NCBI GenBank assembly: GCA_026418875.1
Contig: JAOAAM010000678.1
Location: 1-8,562 of the forward strand
Length of the DNA stretch: 8,562 nt
Direction of reading: 5' to 3'
DNA from: Gemmataceae bacterium
Lineage (GTDB): Bacteria; Planctomycetota; Planctomycetia; Gemmatales; Gemmataceae
Position 1 is the first letter of the stretch. Each line of letters opens with the position of its first letter. Position numbers and translations under genes: made by a program. Shown here piece by piece: positions 1 through 6,740 of the stretch. The notes under the pieces were generated by a model. That model saw only the letters and a list, made by a program, of their open reading frames with translations. It did not search any database and was not told the origin of the DNA.

Positions 1-213
1 GTCGATCACCCGGTGGAAAATGGTCCCATCGTAGTGCTTGTCGTCCACGTACTTCAGGAAATTCTTGACAGTGATCGGCGCTTTGTCCGCGAATAGCTCG
101 ATCTTGATAACGCCCTTCGAAGTCTCCATGACGACGATGGGGTTCTCTCCCCGGGCCACGGACCAAGACAAAATGGCCGAACCGATCCCGATCCAACTCA
201 GCCAATTTTTCAT
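1..213 (-). CDS. Cyclophilin-type peptidyl-prolyl cis-trans isomerase, exported (C-terminus beyond the window)
   Basis: This gene starts at an ATG at 213 and runs off the left edge, so only the first 71 residues are visible. Cyclophilins catalyse cis-trans isomerisation of X-Pro bonds during protein folding. Residues 1-22 look like a signal peptide (MKNWL, a hydrophobic core, then SVARGE), so this copy probably acts outside the cytoplasm. From about residue 27 the sequence follows the family closely: a VVMETSKG strand, IELF, the APITVKNF segment, and [11 protein letters not shown]68 in FHRVI aligns with the catalytic arginine of human cyclophilin A (Arg55). A purine-rich stretch (AGAGAGG) lies about 10 bases upstream of the ATG and serves as ribosome-binding site. 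It is transcribed divergently from the hydrolase gene. The family call is secure from the N-terminus alone; the full domain set and any C-terminal extension cannot be seen. Confidence 0.9.
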   Translation of the reverse strand, partial: MKNWLSWIGIGSAILSWSVARGENPIVVMETSKGVIKIELFADKAPITVKNFLKYVDDKHYDGTIFHRVID

Positions 214-347
214 AAATCAGCCCTCTCTCTACGGTTCCATCGTAGTTGTTTTTGATTGCGGAGCCAGACGACGCTTGCCTGTCGGCGAGGGGAGCGTATC
301 GTCACGTGAGAAACCCCAGGACGAGAGCGGCCATCACGGGAGTGCCG
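214..347. promoter_or_regulatory. Divergent intergenic region, probably holding promoters for both flanking genes
   Basis: These 134 bases separate the starts of the cyclophilin gene (minus) and the secreted hydrolase gene (plus), so at least one promoter must lie here for each direction. On the plus strand a weak sigma70-like pair is visible: TTGCCT at 275-280 and TATCGT at 297-302 with a 16-base spacer, each four of six to consensus. An 8-bp perfect palindrome, TCACGTGA (302-309), sits just after it and could be chance. Planctomycete promoters are poorly described, so the boxes are only candidates. Confidence 0.35.
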
Positions 348-2336
348 ATGCGAAGCTTCACTTGCGTCTTGCTGTTCAGTTTTTTCGCTTACCAAAATCT
401 TCCTGCGCAAGACTTGCCAACCTCGGGCAAGACGCCCCCTGACGACGGAGTGATACCGACGTTGCGGGAACGGCTGCAACGACTCGCGCAGGCCCTCGAC
501 GTCCTCGTCCGCCAAGGCGTGCGCGATCCGCTGTTGGCGGACGTCGAGATTTATCGCAAGGCGCTGGAATGGTCGTTGCGCCACGAGGAGGTCAGGGGAC
601 GCGGCGATGGCGACCGGCTGCTGTCGGTTGCGGATCGCGGCCTGCTGCGTGCCTCTATGTTGCTTCGCGGTGAATCGCCATGGCTCTTCCCGGCGGGTCA
701 AGTCGTGCCGCGTGGATACCGCAGTCGGATCGATGGATCGGTGCAACCTTACGCCGTCTTCTACCCGCCTGACTACGGCCGTGACCCCAGGAAAAAGTGG
801 CGGCTCGATGTGGTCTTGCACGGCCGAGATGCCGAGTTGAATGAGGTCAAGTTTTTGCACCTCCACTCCGGCGACGCTTTGCCGAAAGACCCCCCGAAAC
901 ATCTCGTGCTTCACGCTTTCGGCCGGGGAAACCTCGGCTACCGCTGGGCAGCGGAAACCGACGTCCTCGAGGCCATCGAACACTTCGTCTCAGTCGAGCG
1001 AACCTTGGGGCGAGATTGGATCGATCCACGGCAGGTGGTGCTGCGGGGCTATTCAATGGGCGGGGCAGGGACGTGGCATCTCGGCTTGCACCGCCCCGAT
1101 CGCTGGGCAGTGCTCGCCCCAGGTGCCGGTTTCGTCACGACTCGGGGCTACGTCAACGACCTCCCAGCTTCACTTCCTAATTACGTCGAGAAGTGCCTCT
1201 CGATTTACGATGCGGACGGGTACGCTGCCAACGCCTGGAACGTGCCGATCGTGGCCTACGCCGGTGAACAAGACCCTCAAGCTCAATCTGTCCGACGAAT
1301 GCAGGAGCGGATCGGGAGTTCCCGCGAACGGCTCAAAGTTTTTCTGGCTCCCGGAGTCGGCCACCAGTTTCCCCCGGAGTGGCAAAGCAAAGTCGAGGCC
1401 GAAGTCTCGAACTTTCTTGACGCCGACGCGAATCGCGACGACTACCCCTCTCGCGTCGTTTTTCACACGTTCACGCTGAAATATCCCGGGTGTCACTGGG
1501 TGGAGATTCTGGGACTCGAGCAACACTATGTCCGAGCGGAGATCGACGCCCAAAGGCAGGATGGCAGCTTCGCTGTCCGAACCAGGAACGTCCGCAGTCT
1601 ACGTTTGCTGTTACCGCCAGGCGAGGAAGGAACACAACGCGTCGAGATCGATGGTCAATCATTCGCAATTCGACCCTCCAGAAGTTCGCTCGGCGGCCTT
1701 GCAATCTACCTTGAAAAGAAGGACGGCCAATGGGCGAGTACCGTGCCGCAGCGGCTAAGCACTCAACGACTCCGAGTCCTGCAAAAGTTCGCGGGGATGA
1801 CCGGCCCCATCGATGATGCGTTCACTGACTCGTTCTTGTGCGTTCGGGGAACCGGTGCCAATTGGCATCCGGAGACACAACAATTTCTAGAACGCCGGCT
1901 CGAGCAGTTCCGCCAGGTGTGGTCACGATATTTTCGCGGCGAGTTGCCCGTGAAAAACGACGACGAAGTGACCGAGGAGGACATCGCGACGCGGCACCTG
2001 ATCCTGTTTGGAGATCCGTCATCCAATCATTGGCTAGGGCACATCCTCGCAGACTTACCACTCACTTGGACGAAAGAGGCCCTAGTCCTCGCGGGGCAGC
2101 GATTGGATGCGAGCCAGCACGTTCCCGTCCTGATTTTTCCCAGTCCGCTGAATCCGACTCGTTATGTGGTGATCAACTCGGGGCACACCTTCGCCGAGAG
2201 AGACTTGGCAGGGTCCAATGCCTTGCTCTTTCCTCGGCTGGGTGATTTCGCTGTGCTACGAATCAGTGAGGGCGATGGCATGCTGGTCATCGGAGGACTT
2301 TTCGACGAGTTCTGGCGATTTCCGAATCAGCGATGA
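348..2336 (+). CDS. Secreted alpha/beta hydrolase (prolyl oligopeptidase/esterase-like serine hydrolase) with long C-terminal extension
   Basis: This 662-residue protein is a predicted secreted serine hydrolase; the substrate (peptide, ester or sugar ester) cannot be told from sequence. I chose the ATG at 348 because it gives a clean signal peptide (MRSFTCVLLFSFFAYQNLPA, cleavage near A20/Q21), whereas the open frame back to 246 adds 34 polar residues. Residues 31-115 look helical. The alpha/beta hydrolase fold spans about 130-360: a DVVLHG strand with oxyanion-type HG (158-159), the nucleophile elbow GYSMGG with Ser236, a likely acid at Asp309 (YAGEQDP) and a likely catalytic His339 (GVGHQF). 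Residues 365-475 look beta-rich (FHTFTLKYP, WVEILG, VEIDGQSF). From 485 to the end is a further domain with LILFGDPSSNHWL, YVVINSGHTF and a final FDEFW. Multi-domain secreted hydrolases of this layout are, to my knowledge, frequent in planctomycetes. It stands alone on the plus strand and converges on the HEAT-like gene. Confidence 0.85.
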   Translation: MRSFTCVLLFSFFAYQNLPAQDLPTSGKTPPDDGVIPTLRERLQRLAQALDVLVRQGVRDPLLADVEIYRKALEWSLRHEEVRGRGDGDRLLSVADRGLLRASMLLRGESPWLFPAGQVVPRGYRSRIDGSVQPYAVFYPPDYGRDPRKKWRLDVVLHGRDAELNEVKFLHLHSGDALPKDPPKHLVLHAFGRGNLGYRWAAETDVLEAIEHFVSVERTLGRDWIDPRQVVLRGYSMGGAGTWHLGLHRPDRWAVLAPGAGFVTTRGYVNDLPASLPNYVEKCLSIYDADGYAANAWNVPIVAYAGEQDPQAQSVRRMQERIGSSRERLKVFLAPGVGHQFPPEWQSKVEAEVSNFLDADANRDDYPSRVVFHTFTLKYPGCHWVEILGLEQHYVRAEIDAQRQDGSFAVRTRNVRSLRLLLPPGEEGTQRVEIDGQSFAIRPSRSSLGGLAIYLEKKDGQWASTVPQRLSTQRLRVLQKFAGMTGPIDDAFTDSFLCVRGTGANWHPETQQFLERRLEQFRQVWSRYFRGELPVKNDDEVTEEDIATRHLILFGDPSSNHWLGHILADLPLTWTKEALVLAGQRLDASQHVPVLIFPSPLNPTRYVVINSGHTFAERDLAGSNALLFPRLGDFAVLRISEGDGMLVIGGLFDEFWRFPNQR

Positions 2337-2367
2337 GCCGGCGTCTGACGCGCGTGGTATTCTCTGT

Positions 2368-2393
2368 CCCGCGAGGTCTCGCGAGAAGGCGGG
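2368..2393. terminator. GC-rich inverted repeats between convergent genes, possible bidirectional terminator
   Basis: Between the convergent stop codons at 2336 and 2411 lie nested inverted repeats. CGCGA (2370-2374) and TCGCG (2379-2383) form a 5-bp stem with a GGTC loop. The alternative is an outer CCCGC (2368-2372) pairing with GCGGG (2389-2393) around the perfect 10-bp palindrome TCTCGCGAGA (2377-2386). The position suits a terminator serving both genes, but there is no T-run on either side, so it would not be a classical intrinsic terminator. Confidence 0.35.
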
Positions 2394-2410
2394 GCGATCG
2401 TCGAGAGCAT

Positions 2411-3550
2411 TCAGCGATGGTTGATTTCGTCGCGCAGGGCTTCCGTGATCTCCTTTACGAGTTCAGGATCGTCTTTGCGAACGTTCTCGACAAACTTAGC
2501 TGCGGCCGCGACGGGGCATCCCACTGCGTAACGCAGGATCGCACGCCGGACAATCGGTGAATCATGTGTCGGCCAATGGTATGCCTCGAGGATGACCTCC
2601 GTCAAATCCCACCATTTCCACCGTCGCAATTCCTCGACGGCGAGGTCCGCCAAATCCCCTGAGACGATCGCGGCTCTCATGCCAAGCAAAATGTTCGGTC
2701 GGTAGGCCTCGGGTTGCCAATTCTTCATGAACAACAGCACATCGAACGCGGCATGCCGCTCGAGAAATCCGGTTCGCGGATCGGCCAGAGTCTGGAGAGT
2801 GTGTTCCCAGCCCTCCTTCGGTTGCAACACGATGTAGGCTGCCAAAAGCCCGCGTCGCGTTCCGGGGTGATCCGCGGGCACGTCTCGGAGCATGCGTTGA
2901 ATCAACTGCAAATCACTTGGTTCCCGGGCACACGCGAGGAGGAAGGCAATCAAGCCGCGCCGATCGGCTGGAGTGGCCGGATCGAGCAAAAGTCGGCGCA
3001 GTCGCTGTGGCGCGATGCTCCTCGCGGCGGCTGCCACCTCGGAATCCGCAGATCGCGCGACCTCCAAAAATGCGTCACTGGAAACATCCGCATCCGGGTG
3101 GTCGAGTTGACGAACGAAAAACTCCGTCGTCGGCCGAAGCCCCTTGTTGACCAACCGCGTCAATTCGTCGACGTAAGCTAGCGCGGCTTCGCTTCGGAAG
3201 TTCCGAATTCCCATCAATTCCCAGCGTTCGCGATTGCGGCGGAACAGGAAAATGCCGCGGCGGTCCGCTCGGTCCGAGGTCGGCAAATACCGCTCAATTT
3301 GAAAGTGCCGACCGGGTTCAAGAAATCTGCCTTTCAGAACTGATTGAACGACCAGATCGGTGTGTCCCTCGCCATCTTCGTTCAGCAGTCGCGCCGGGCC
3401 AAGTTCTCCGACCACGACGGCATCCGCCTCGACCAGGTCCTCGCGCAAAGTTCGTCGACCGCGGGGATCGCCGCCGCACAAGGTGCAAGCCGATGTCGGA
3501 ACCGATTGAATCGCTGTGCAAATCGCGGCGAATGCAACGAACCAACGCAT
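2411..3550 (-). CDS. Secreted CxxC protein with NTR-like N-terminal domain and HEAT-like repeats, paralogue of its upstream neighbour
   Basis: This 379-residue protein has no function I can name. The ATG at 3550 is chosen because AAGGAG sits five bases upstream and it opens a good signal peptide (MRWFVAFAAICTAIQSVPTSA); the frame extends to 3643 but without such signals. Cleavage after A21 would leave C22 as first mature residue, in the motif CTLCGG (C22, C25). Residues 30-115 look like a small beta-barrel: EADAVVVGEL, TDLVVQSVLKG, FQIERYL, GIFLFRR, a pattern seen in netrin/TIMP-like (NTR) domains. From about 138 it is alpha-helical in repeats: LDHPDADVSSDAFLEVA, PADRRGLIAFLLA, LQPKEGWEH, LADLAVEELRRWKWWDLTE, HDSPIVRRAILRYA. 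It aligns along its whole length with the gene just upstream (LDHPD, PKEGWE, HDxPIxRRAILR shared). It lies 92 bases after that gene and is probably co-transcribed. It lacks the neighbour's LGHCGKE cysteine and DPYLGMPV segment. Confidence 0.75.
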   Translation of the reverse strand: MRWFVAFAAICTAIQSVPTSACTLCGGDPRGRRTLREDLVEADAVVVGELGPARLLNEDGEGHTDLVVQSVLKGRFLEPGRHFQIERYLPTSDRADRRGIFLFRRNRERWELMGIRNFRSEAALAYVDELTRLVNKGLRPTTEFFVRQLDHPDADVSSDAFLEVARSADSEVAAAARSIAPQRLRRLLLDPATPADRRGLIAFLLACAREPSDLQLIQRMLRDVPADHPGTRRGLLAAYIVLQPKEGWEHTLQTLADPRTGFLERHAAFDVLLFMKNWQPEAYRPNILLGMRAAIVSGDLADLAVEELRRWKWWDLTEVILEAYHWPTHDSPIVRRAILRYAVGCPVAAAAKFVENVRKDDPELVKEITEALRDEINHR

Positions 3551-3642
3551 GGTCGCTCCTTGACCTGATGCAACATCCATGCCGAGCTTGAGCCGCGACG
3601 ATGCGCCAAGGCAGGGGCGTCGCCGCCACCTCGCTGCGAGCA

Positions 3643-4863
3643 CTACTCAGGCTGCTTATCGCCCGTATCCGTCGGTGCCCGGGTGGTCGAGTCCGGTGAG
3701 GGCTTCATTGGGACTGTCTCCAATTGGAGTAGTTCCTCCACGTCCTTCACCCACTCCCGGTCCCGCTTTCGTTGAGCCGCGACGAACTCCGCCGCCTTCG
3801 GATATTTATCCGCAGGTGCTTGCAACGCGAAGCGGAGGATGGCGCGGCGAATGATCGGGGCATCATGCGATTTTTGATCAAAAAACGCCAAGATGGTATC
3901 CGTGAGTTCCCACCTCTTCCACTTTCTCAAGTCCTCGATGACCAAGTCGGCGATGTCATTTTGCGGCAGCATCTGCTTGAGCGCTTCCACCACCGTGTCT
4001 GCCGAGACGATGTCCGGTCGATATTCCCAGAAGTACCGGGCCGCCCGCAATCCCGCATAACGCAGCAAGAAGTCCCGTCCGGCATCGCTCAGGATGCCTC
4101 GAAGGTATTCCCAACCCTCCTTGGGTGATAAATGAACGTAACCCGCAAGCATGCCGTCGATCCCCGTGCTGAACCTCTTCTCCGGGTCGTCAAGCATCTC
4201 CCGCAGTATCTGGGCGTGCCTCTCCTTTCCGCAATGACCCAGCATGGACCCGTACAGGCCGAAGCGTGAGACCGGCGTATTCGGATCCTTCAGCCATTTC
4301 ACGATCAGATCCGGATCCAACTTTTCCGCTAGTGGCCGGAAATCTTTGTAGTCGGCGTTGGCGAACTCCTGATACGCGTCATCCGAGATATTGAGATCAG
4401 GGTGATCCAGGTACTTGAAGAAATACGCCAGGCGAGTCGTTGGATCCTCCGACCGCACGGCCAACGCACCTTTTAAATACTCCGCGATTCGGCTATCCGG
4501 CTCGACAGGCATGCCCAGATACGGGTCGAGCTTGTCCTTGAAGACGTCACAAAAGACCAGGTACTTCTTGGGGCTTGCTTTGTCGGGGACCAAGTATCGG
4601 TTGATAGTGACTTTTTTCTTCCCGGCGATGAAGGGGTGGTCCTTGACCACGGCTTCAATTTCCAGGTCCGTCGTGCCCTGGAAGGTAGCCGTCGGGTCGA
4701 ACACCGCGTTGGTTGGAGTTCCGAAAATGATCAAGGCTGCCTGGGCGGCCTCTTGGGTCAGTGTCTGACGGCCCGGACCACAGAACGGGCAGGCCCAAGC
4801 CTCTGAACCGTAGATCAACCACGCCCAAACGACCGTAATCCATCCGAAGGCTGTTAAATTCAT
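3643..4863 (-). CDS. Secreted CxxC protein with NTR-like N-terminal domain and HEAT-like repeats
   Basis: This 406-residue protein is uncharacterised but has a clear layout. The ATG at 4863 follows GGGAG by seven bases. Residues 1-24 form a signal peptide (hydrophobic WITVVWAWLIYG, then SEAWA); cleavage after A24 puts C25 first in the mature chain, in CPFCGP (C25, C28). Residues 33-108 look beta-rich and NTR/OB-like: QAALIIFGTPTN, TTDLEIEAVVKDHPFI, KKKVTINRYLVP, KKYLVFCDVF, followed by DPYLGMPV (113-120). Residues 140-380 are helical repeats with YLDHPDLNISDDAYQEFANADY (151-172), LKDPNTP, LGHCGKE (C211), LSPKEGWEYL, LVIEDLRKWKRWELTD and HDAPIIRRAILRFA, consistent with HEAT-like scaffolding. 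The last 20 residues are low-complexity (PSPDSTTRAPTDTG). I recall similar proteins mainly from planctomycetes; that is memory, not a search. It is first of the tandem pair. The N-terminal NTR assignment is inference; a role in binding other exported proteins is possible but unproven. Confidence 0.75.
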   Translation of the reverse strand: MNLTAFGWITVVWAWLIYGSEAWACPFCGPGRQTLTQEAAQAALIIFGTPTNAVFDPTATFQGTTDLEIEAVVKDHPFIAGKKKVTINRYLVPDKASPKKYLVFCDVFKDKLDPYLGMPVEPDSRIAEYLKGALAVRSEDPTTRLAYFFKYLDHPDLNISDDAYQEFANADYKDFRPLAEKLDPDLIVKWLKDPNTPVSRFGLYGSMLGHCGKERHAQILREMLDDPEKRFSTGIDGMLAGYVHLSPKEGWEYLRGILSDAGRDFLLRYAGLRAARYFWEYRPDIVSADTVVEALKQMLPQNDIADLVIEDLRKWKRWELTDTILAFFDQKSHDAPIIRRAILRFALQAPADKYPKAAEFVAAQRKRDREWVKDVEELLQLETVPMKPSPDSTTRAPTDTGDKQPE

Positions 4864-4923
4864 CTTTCGGCTCCCGTCGCCTTTCCCAGCCGAGTCGCTT
4901 CACGATGCCATCACGCTAGATTC

Positions 4924-4952
4924 ATTATCGAGAACGGCCGTTGCCTGGGGAA
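4924..4952 (-). promoter_or_regulatory. Possible sigma70-like promoter for the tandem CxxC/HEAT genes
   Basis: Read on the minus strand, GATAAT (plus positions 4924-4929) matches the -10 consensus at five of six bases. TTCCCC (4947-4952), 17 bases upstream, matches the -35 at only three of six. It lies about 60 bases before the start codon at 4863, a sensible distance. The weak -35 makes this a candidate only. Confidence 0.25.
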
Positions 4953-5050
4953 GCCCAAACCACGCCAGCCGGCGAGTTTCGCCAAGCGGCAACAGCGACG
5001 CACGCGGAGTTCCATGTCTCAGCCGACTCGAACGATTGCCTCAGCACTTG

Positions 5051-5067
5051 GGTGGCCCTGGACCACC
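5051..5067 (-). terminator. Short hairpin after the metal operon, possible terminator
   Basis: In the minus-strand transcript, 22 bases past the HD-protein stop codon, GGTGGTC and GGCCACC can pair as a 7-bp stem (one G-U pair) with a three-base CAG loop. No T-run follows, so intrinsic termination is uncertain. The rest of the 225-base gap between 4863 and 5089 shows no gene: its open frames are out of keeping with any family and have no ribosome-binding site. Confidence 0.3.
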
Positions 5068-5088
5068 GTTCGGCTGCCTCGGGGACCA

Positions 5089-5643
5089 TCATTCGCCCCC
5101 GACCACGGCTTCGGACTCGCGCGATGACTCTTCGAGTAATTTTCGGACCAAGCGATACGCGCGTTTAACCTCATCGAACGGGCTGTCAGCAAGAGCGTCT
5201 AAATAGGCGGTCGTTCGCCGAACGACGGTCTCCCGTTGGGAACTCGGCATTCGTAACGAATCCAAATGGTTGTCAAGAATATCCGCCAGTTTAATGAGTT
5301 GCACAGGGCAGGGGGATGATCTCAGCTTTTCGATGTAAACCGCTTCCCTGTGGTCCTCGGGCAAACGCTTGTCTTTTGACAGAGCCGCCACCCACTCCGC
5401 GACGACCTTGCCGAACTTCGCCTCGATATCATCGAAATCGATGGTAGTGTCCTCGATCACATCATGAAGCACCGCCGCGATGAGAGTTTTTTCATCGCCG
5501 ACTTGAAATAATTGCCGAGCGATCAAACAAACTCGGATCACGTGGCTAACATAAGGCGTGCGTCCATCCTTTCGCAACTGGCCATTGTGGGCAATCGCCG
5601 CCATCGCTACAGCATCCAATAAGGCTGGCGTGAATCCGTTCAT
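5089..5643 (-). CDS. Small HD-domain phosphohydrolase, RelA/SpoT-hydrolase or MESH1-like (putative small alarmone hydrolase)
   Basis: This 184-residue protein matches the (p)ppGpp hydrolase half of RelA/SpoT, standing alone as in MESH1-type small alarmone hydrolases. These enzymes use a manganese ion to remove the 3'-pyrophosphate of ppGpp; animal MESH1 also acts on NADPH. All expected residues are visible: H19 in AHNGQLRKDGRTPY with the RKDG loop (24-27), H34 in SHVIRV, HD at 60-61 and ED at 64-65 in AAVLHDVIEDT, and D121/N125 in KLADILDN. There is no synthetase, TGS or ACT domain. The ATG at 5643 shares its A with the TGA of the DUF1980 gene, implying translational coupling; a GTG at 5646 is the alternative start and would add one residue. 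The C-terminal 30 residues are charged and helical. It is the last gene of the metal operon. The family is confident; the physiological substrate is inferred. Confidence 0.88.
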   Translation of the reverse strand: MNGFTPALLDAVAMAAIAHNGQLRKDGRTPYVSHVIRVCLIARQLFQVGDEKTLIAAVLHDVIEDTTIDFDDIEAKFGKVVAEWVAALSKDKRLPEDHREAVYIEKLRSSPCPVQLIKLADILDNHLDSLRMPSSQRETVVRRTTAYLDALADSPFDEVKRAYRLVRKLLEESSRESEAVVGGE

Positions 5644-6707
5644 CACGACCCCCGATCGAAGATCTCATTGCCTAATTCAACCCGTTTCACATTCCTAGTG
5701 ACGATGATAGGCACATATTCATCCCTATCTTTGGCTTTTCGAAATTGCACTTGTCCCACGACGGAGACGCCTTTTCCCCGTTCCAGATTAAATTTGCCGA
5801 TGCCCTCGGGGGCGAAGATGCGAACCTTAACCGGAACGGCGTCCGAGGCGCAGCACGTCATTTTCAAGCGGAACAAAGTGAATTCGCGATCGCTGATCGG
5901 AGCGAACAAGCCGCGAAGTTCAGCGAGACGGCCCTCCCAATACTCGCGCTTCCCCGGGTCGGATGCCGCATCGGCTAATTCACGAAGGCCCGGCGTGTAG
6001 ACCTCAGAATCTTTACTCGCTACCTCGGACAACCCGTCTGTCTCGATTTCGACTGCCTTTCCGAGCAGCGTACCCATCCGCGCCCAACTGTAAGTCAGCT
6101 CCAAACCAGCGAAATAGTAGTAAATCAACAAACCTGTTAACGTCAGAGGCATGAGTAACACGGCGTAACGCCAGGGAGCGAATCCATGATCGTGACCGTG
6201 GTCATGGTTGCCCCCAGGGCTGTGAATCGTTTCAATCGAATCCTCGCCGTCACCATGCTGATCGTGAGCACCAGTGCACTCCTCCCCGTGACCGTGGTAA
6301 TGCTCGCGGTGATGTTCATGCCGATGATGATGATGCGAGCAGTCTCCATGATCGTGGTGATGATGGTCGTGATGGTGATCATGATGTTCGCAGCACTCTT
6401 CGGCATGGTGATCTGAATGATCGTGATGATGGTCGTGCGCGAAATCATTTGCTACATGATGCCGCTTCTTGAACGAACCTGCTTCGCGCCAAAGGCTGAT
6501 ACCCCGAATCACCACGGCGGCCGCTAACCCAACGCTGCCAAACAAAACGGGGCGATTGAACTGTTCAGTCAGGATGTTGTACTTCATCAACAGCCCAACT
6601 CGCCAAGTCAGGAAGGCAACACCAGCGAGTAATCCACATGCCGCGACGGTGCTGATTTGGTCCAAGAAGTAATCTTCGTGTTCGTGATGATGGTGGTCGT
6701 GGCTCAT
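5643..6707 (-). CDS. DUF1980/TIGR03943 (YcgQ-like) membrane protein with a very histidine-rich loop
   Basis: This 354-residue protein is the usual partner of DUF318 permeases, and the pair is generally linked to metal (often zinc) handling; the mechanism is unknown to me. I start it at the ATG at 6707, which has GGAG seven bases upstream; a TTG at 6737 would add ten residues. The chain opens with a His cluster (SHDHHHHEHED), then TM1 (about 20-41), TM2 (about 53-73), a loop at 83-174 holding about 36 His and four Cys, and TM3 (about 179-201). A soluble C-terminal DUF1980 domain follows, with the family signature around LKMTCCASDAVPV (C285, C286, D289) and a closing strand VGQVQFRK...EYVPIIV. 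The KKR after TM2 argues that both His-rich parts face the cytoplasm and the C-terminal domain faces outward. It lies 33 bases after the DUF318 gene and overlaps the HD gene. Family members usually have a much shorter inter-TM loop. Confidence 0.88.
   Translation of the reverse strand: MSHDHHHHEHEDYFLDQISTVAACGLLAGVAFLTWRVGLLMKYNILTEQFNRPVLFGSVGLAAAVVIRGISLWREAGSFKKRHHVANDFAHDHHHDHSDHHAEECCEHHDHHHDHHHHDHGDCSHHHHRHEHHREHYHGHGEECTGAHDQHGDGEDSIETIHSPGGNHDHGHDHGFAPWRYAVLLMPLTLTGLLIYYYFAGLELTYSWARMGTLLGKAVEIETDGLSEVASKDSEVYTPGLRELADAASDPGKREYWEGRLAELRGLFAPISDREFTLFRLKMTCCASDAVPVKVRIFAPEGIGKFNLERGKGVSVVGQVQFRKAKDRDEYVPIIVTRNVKRVELGNEIFDRGS
6186..6461 (-). repeat. Low-complexity His/Asp-codon tract inside the DUF1980 gene
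   Basis: This stretch encodes loop residues 83-174 of the DUF1980 protein and consists largely of CAT/CAC codons mixed with GAC/GAT, with runs such as HDHHHDH and HHDHHHH. CAT and CAC alternate irregularly, so it is not a simple tandem DNA repeat, but it is prone to expansion and contraction and produces several false open frames on both strands. Confidence 0.85.
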
Positions 6708-6740
6708 GGGGAAAGCTCCATGGTCTCGATGTATCAATCG

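Noticed and set aside
246..347. N-terminal extension of the hydrolase from an ATG at 246
   Set aside because: The added 34 residues are polar and would bury the signal peptide that begins at 348.
210..983. Long minus-strand open frame of 257 codons opposite the hydrolase gene
   Set aside because: It is antisense to a well-supported alpha/beta hydrolase with catalytic motifs, is Arg-rich without recognisable domains, and overlaps the start of the cyclophilin gene.
2333..2560. Plus-strand open frame overlapping the hydrolase stop (ATGA)
   Set aside because: Most of it is antisense to the C-terminus of the CxxC/HEAT gene, and its sequence is low in sense beyond Arg-rich composition.
3551..3643. 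Extended start (GTG at 3643) for the downstream CxxC/HEAT gene
   Set aside because: It would put 31 mostly basic residues before a clean signal peptide, whereas AAGGAG sits correctly before the ATG at 3550.
4941..5168. Plus-strand open frame of 75 codons crossing the gap before the HD gene
   Set aside because: It has no ribosome-binding site or recognisable motif and runs into the antisense of the HD gene.
6143..6448. Open frames on both strands in the His-rich tract, encoding Ile/Thr-rich or Met/Val-rich membrane-like peptides
   Set aside because: They are frame-shifted or antisense readings of CAT/CAC and GAT/GAC codons in the DUF1980 gene.
6186..6461. Repeat-like DNA that might suggest a CRISPR array or minisatellite
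   Set aside because: There are no constant repeats with regular spacers; the pattern is explained by histidine and aspartate codons in frame with a known family.
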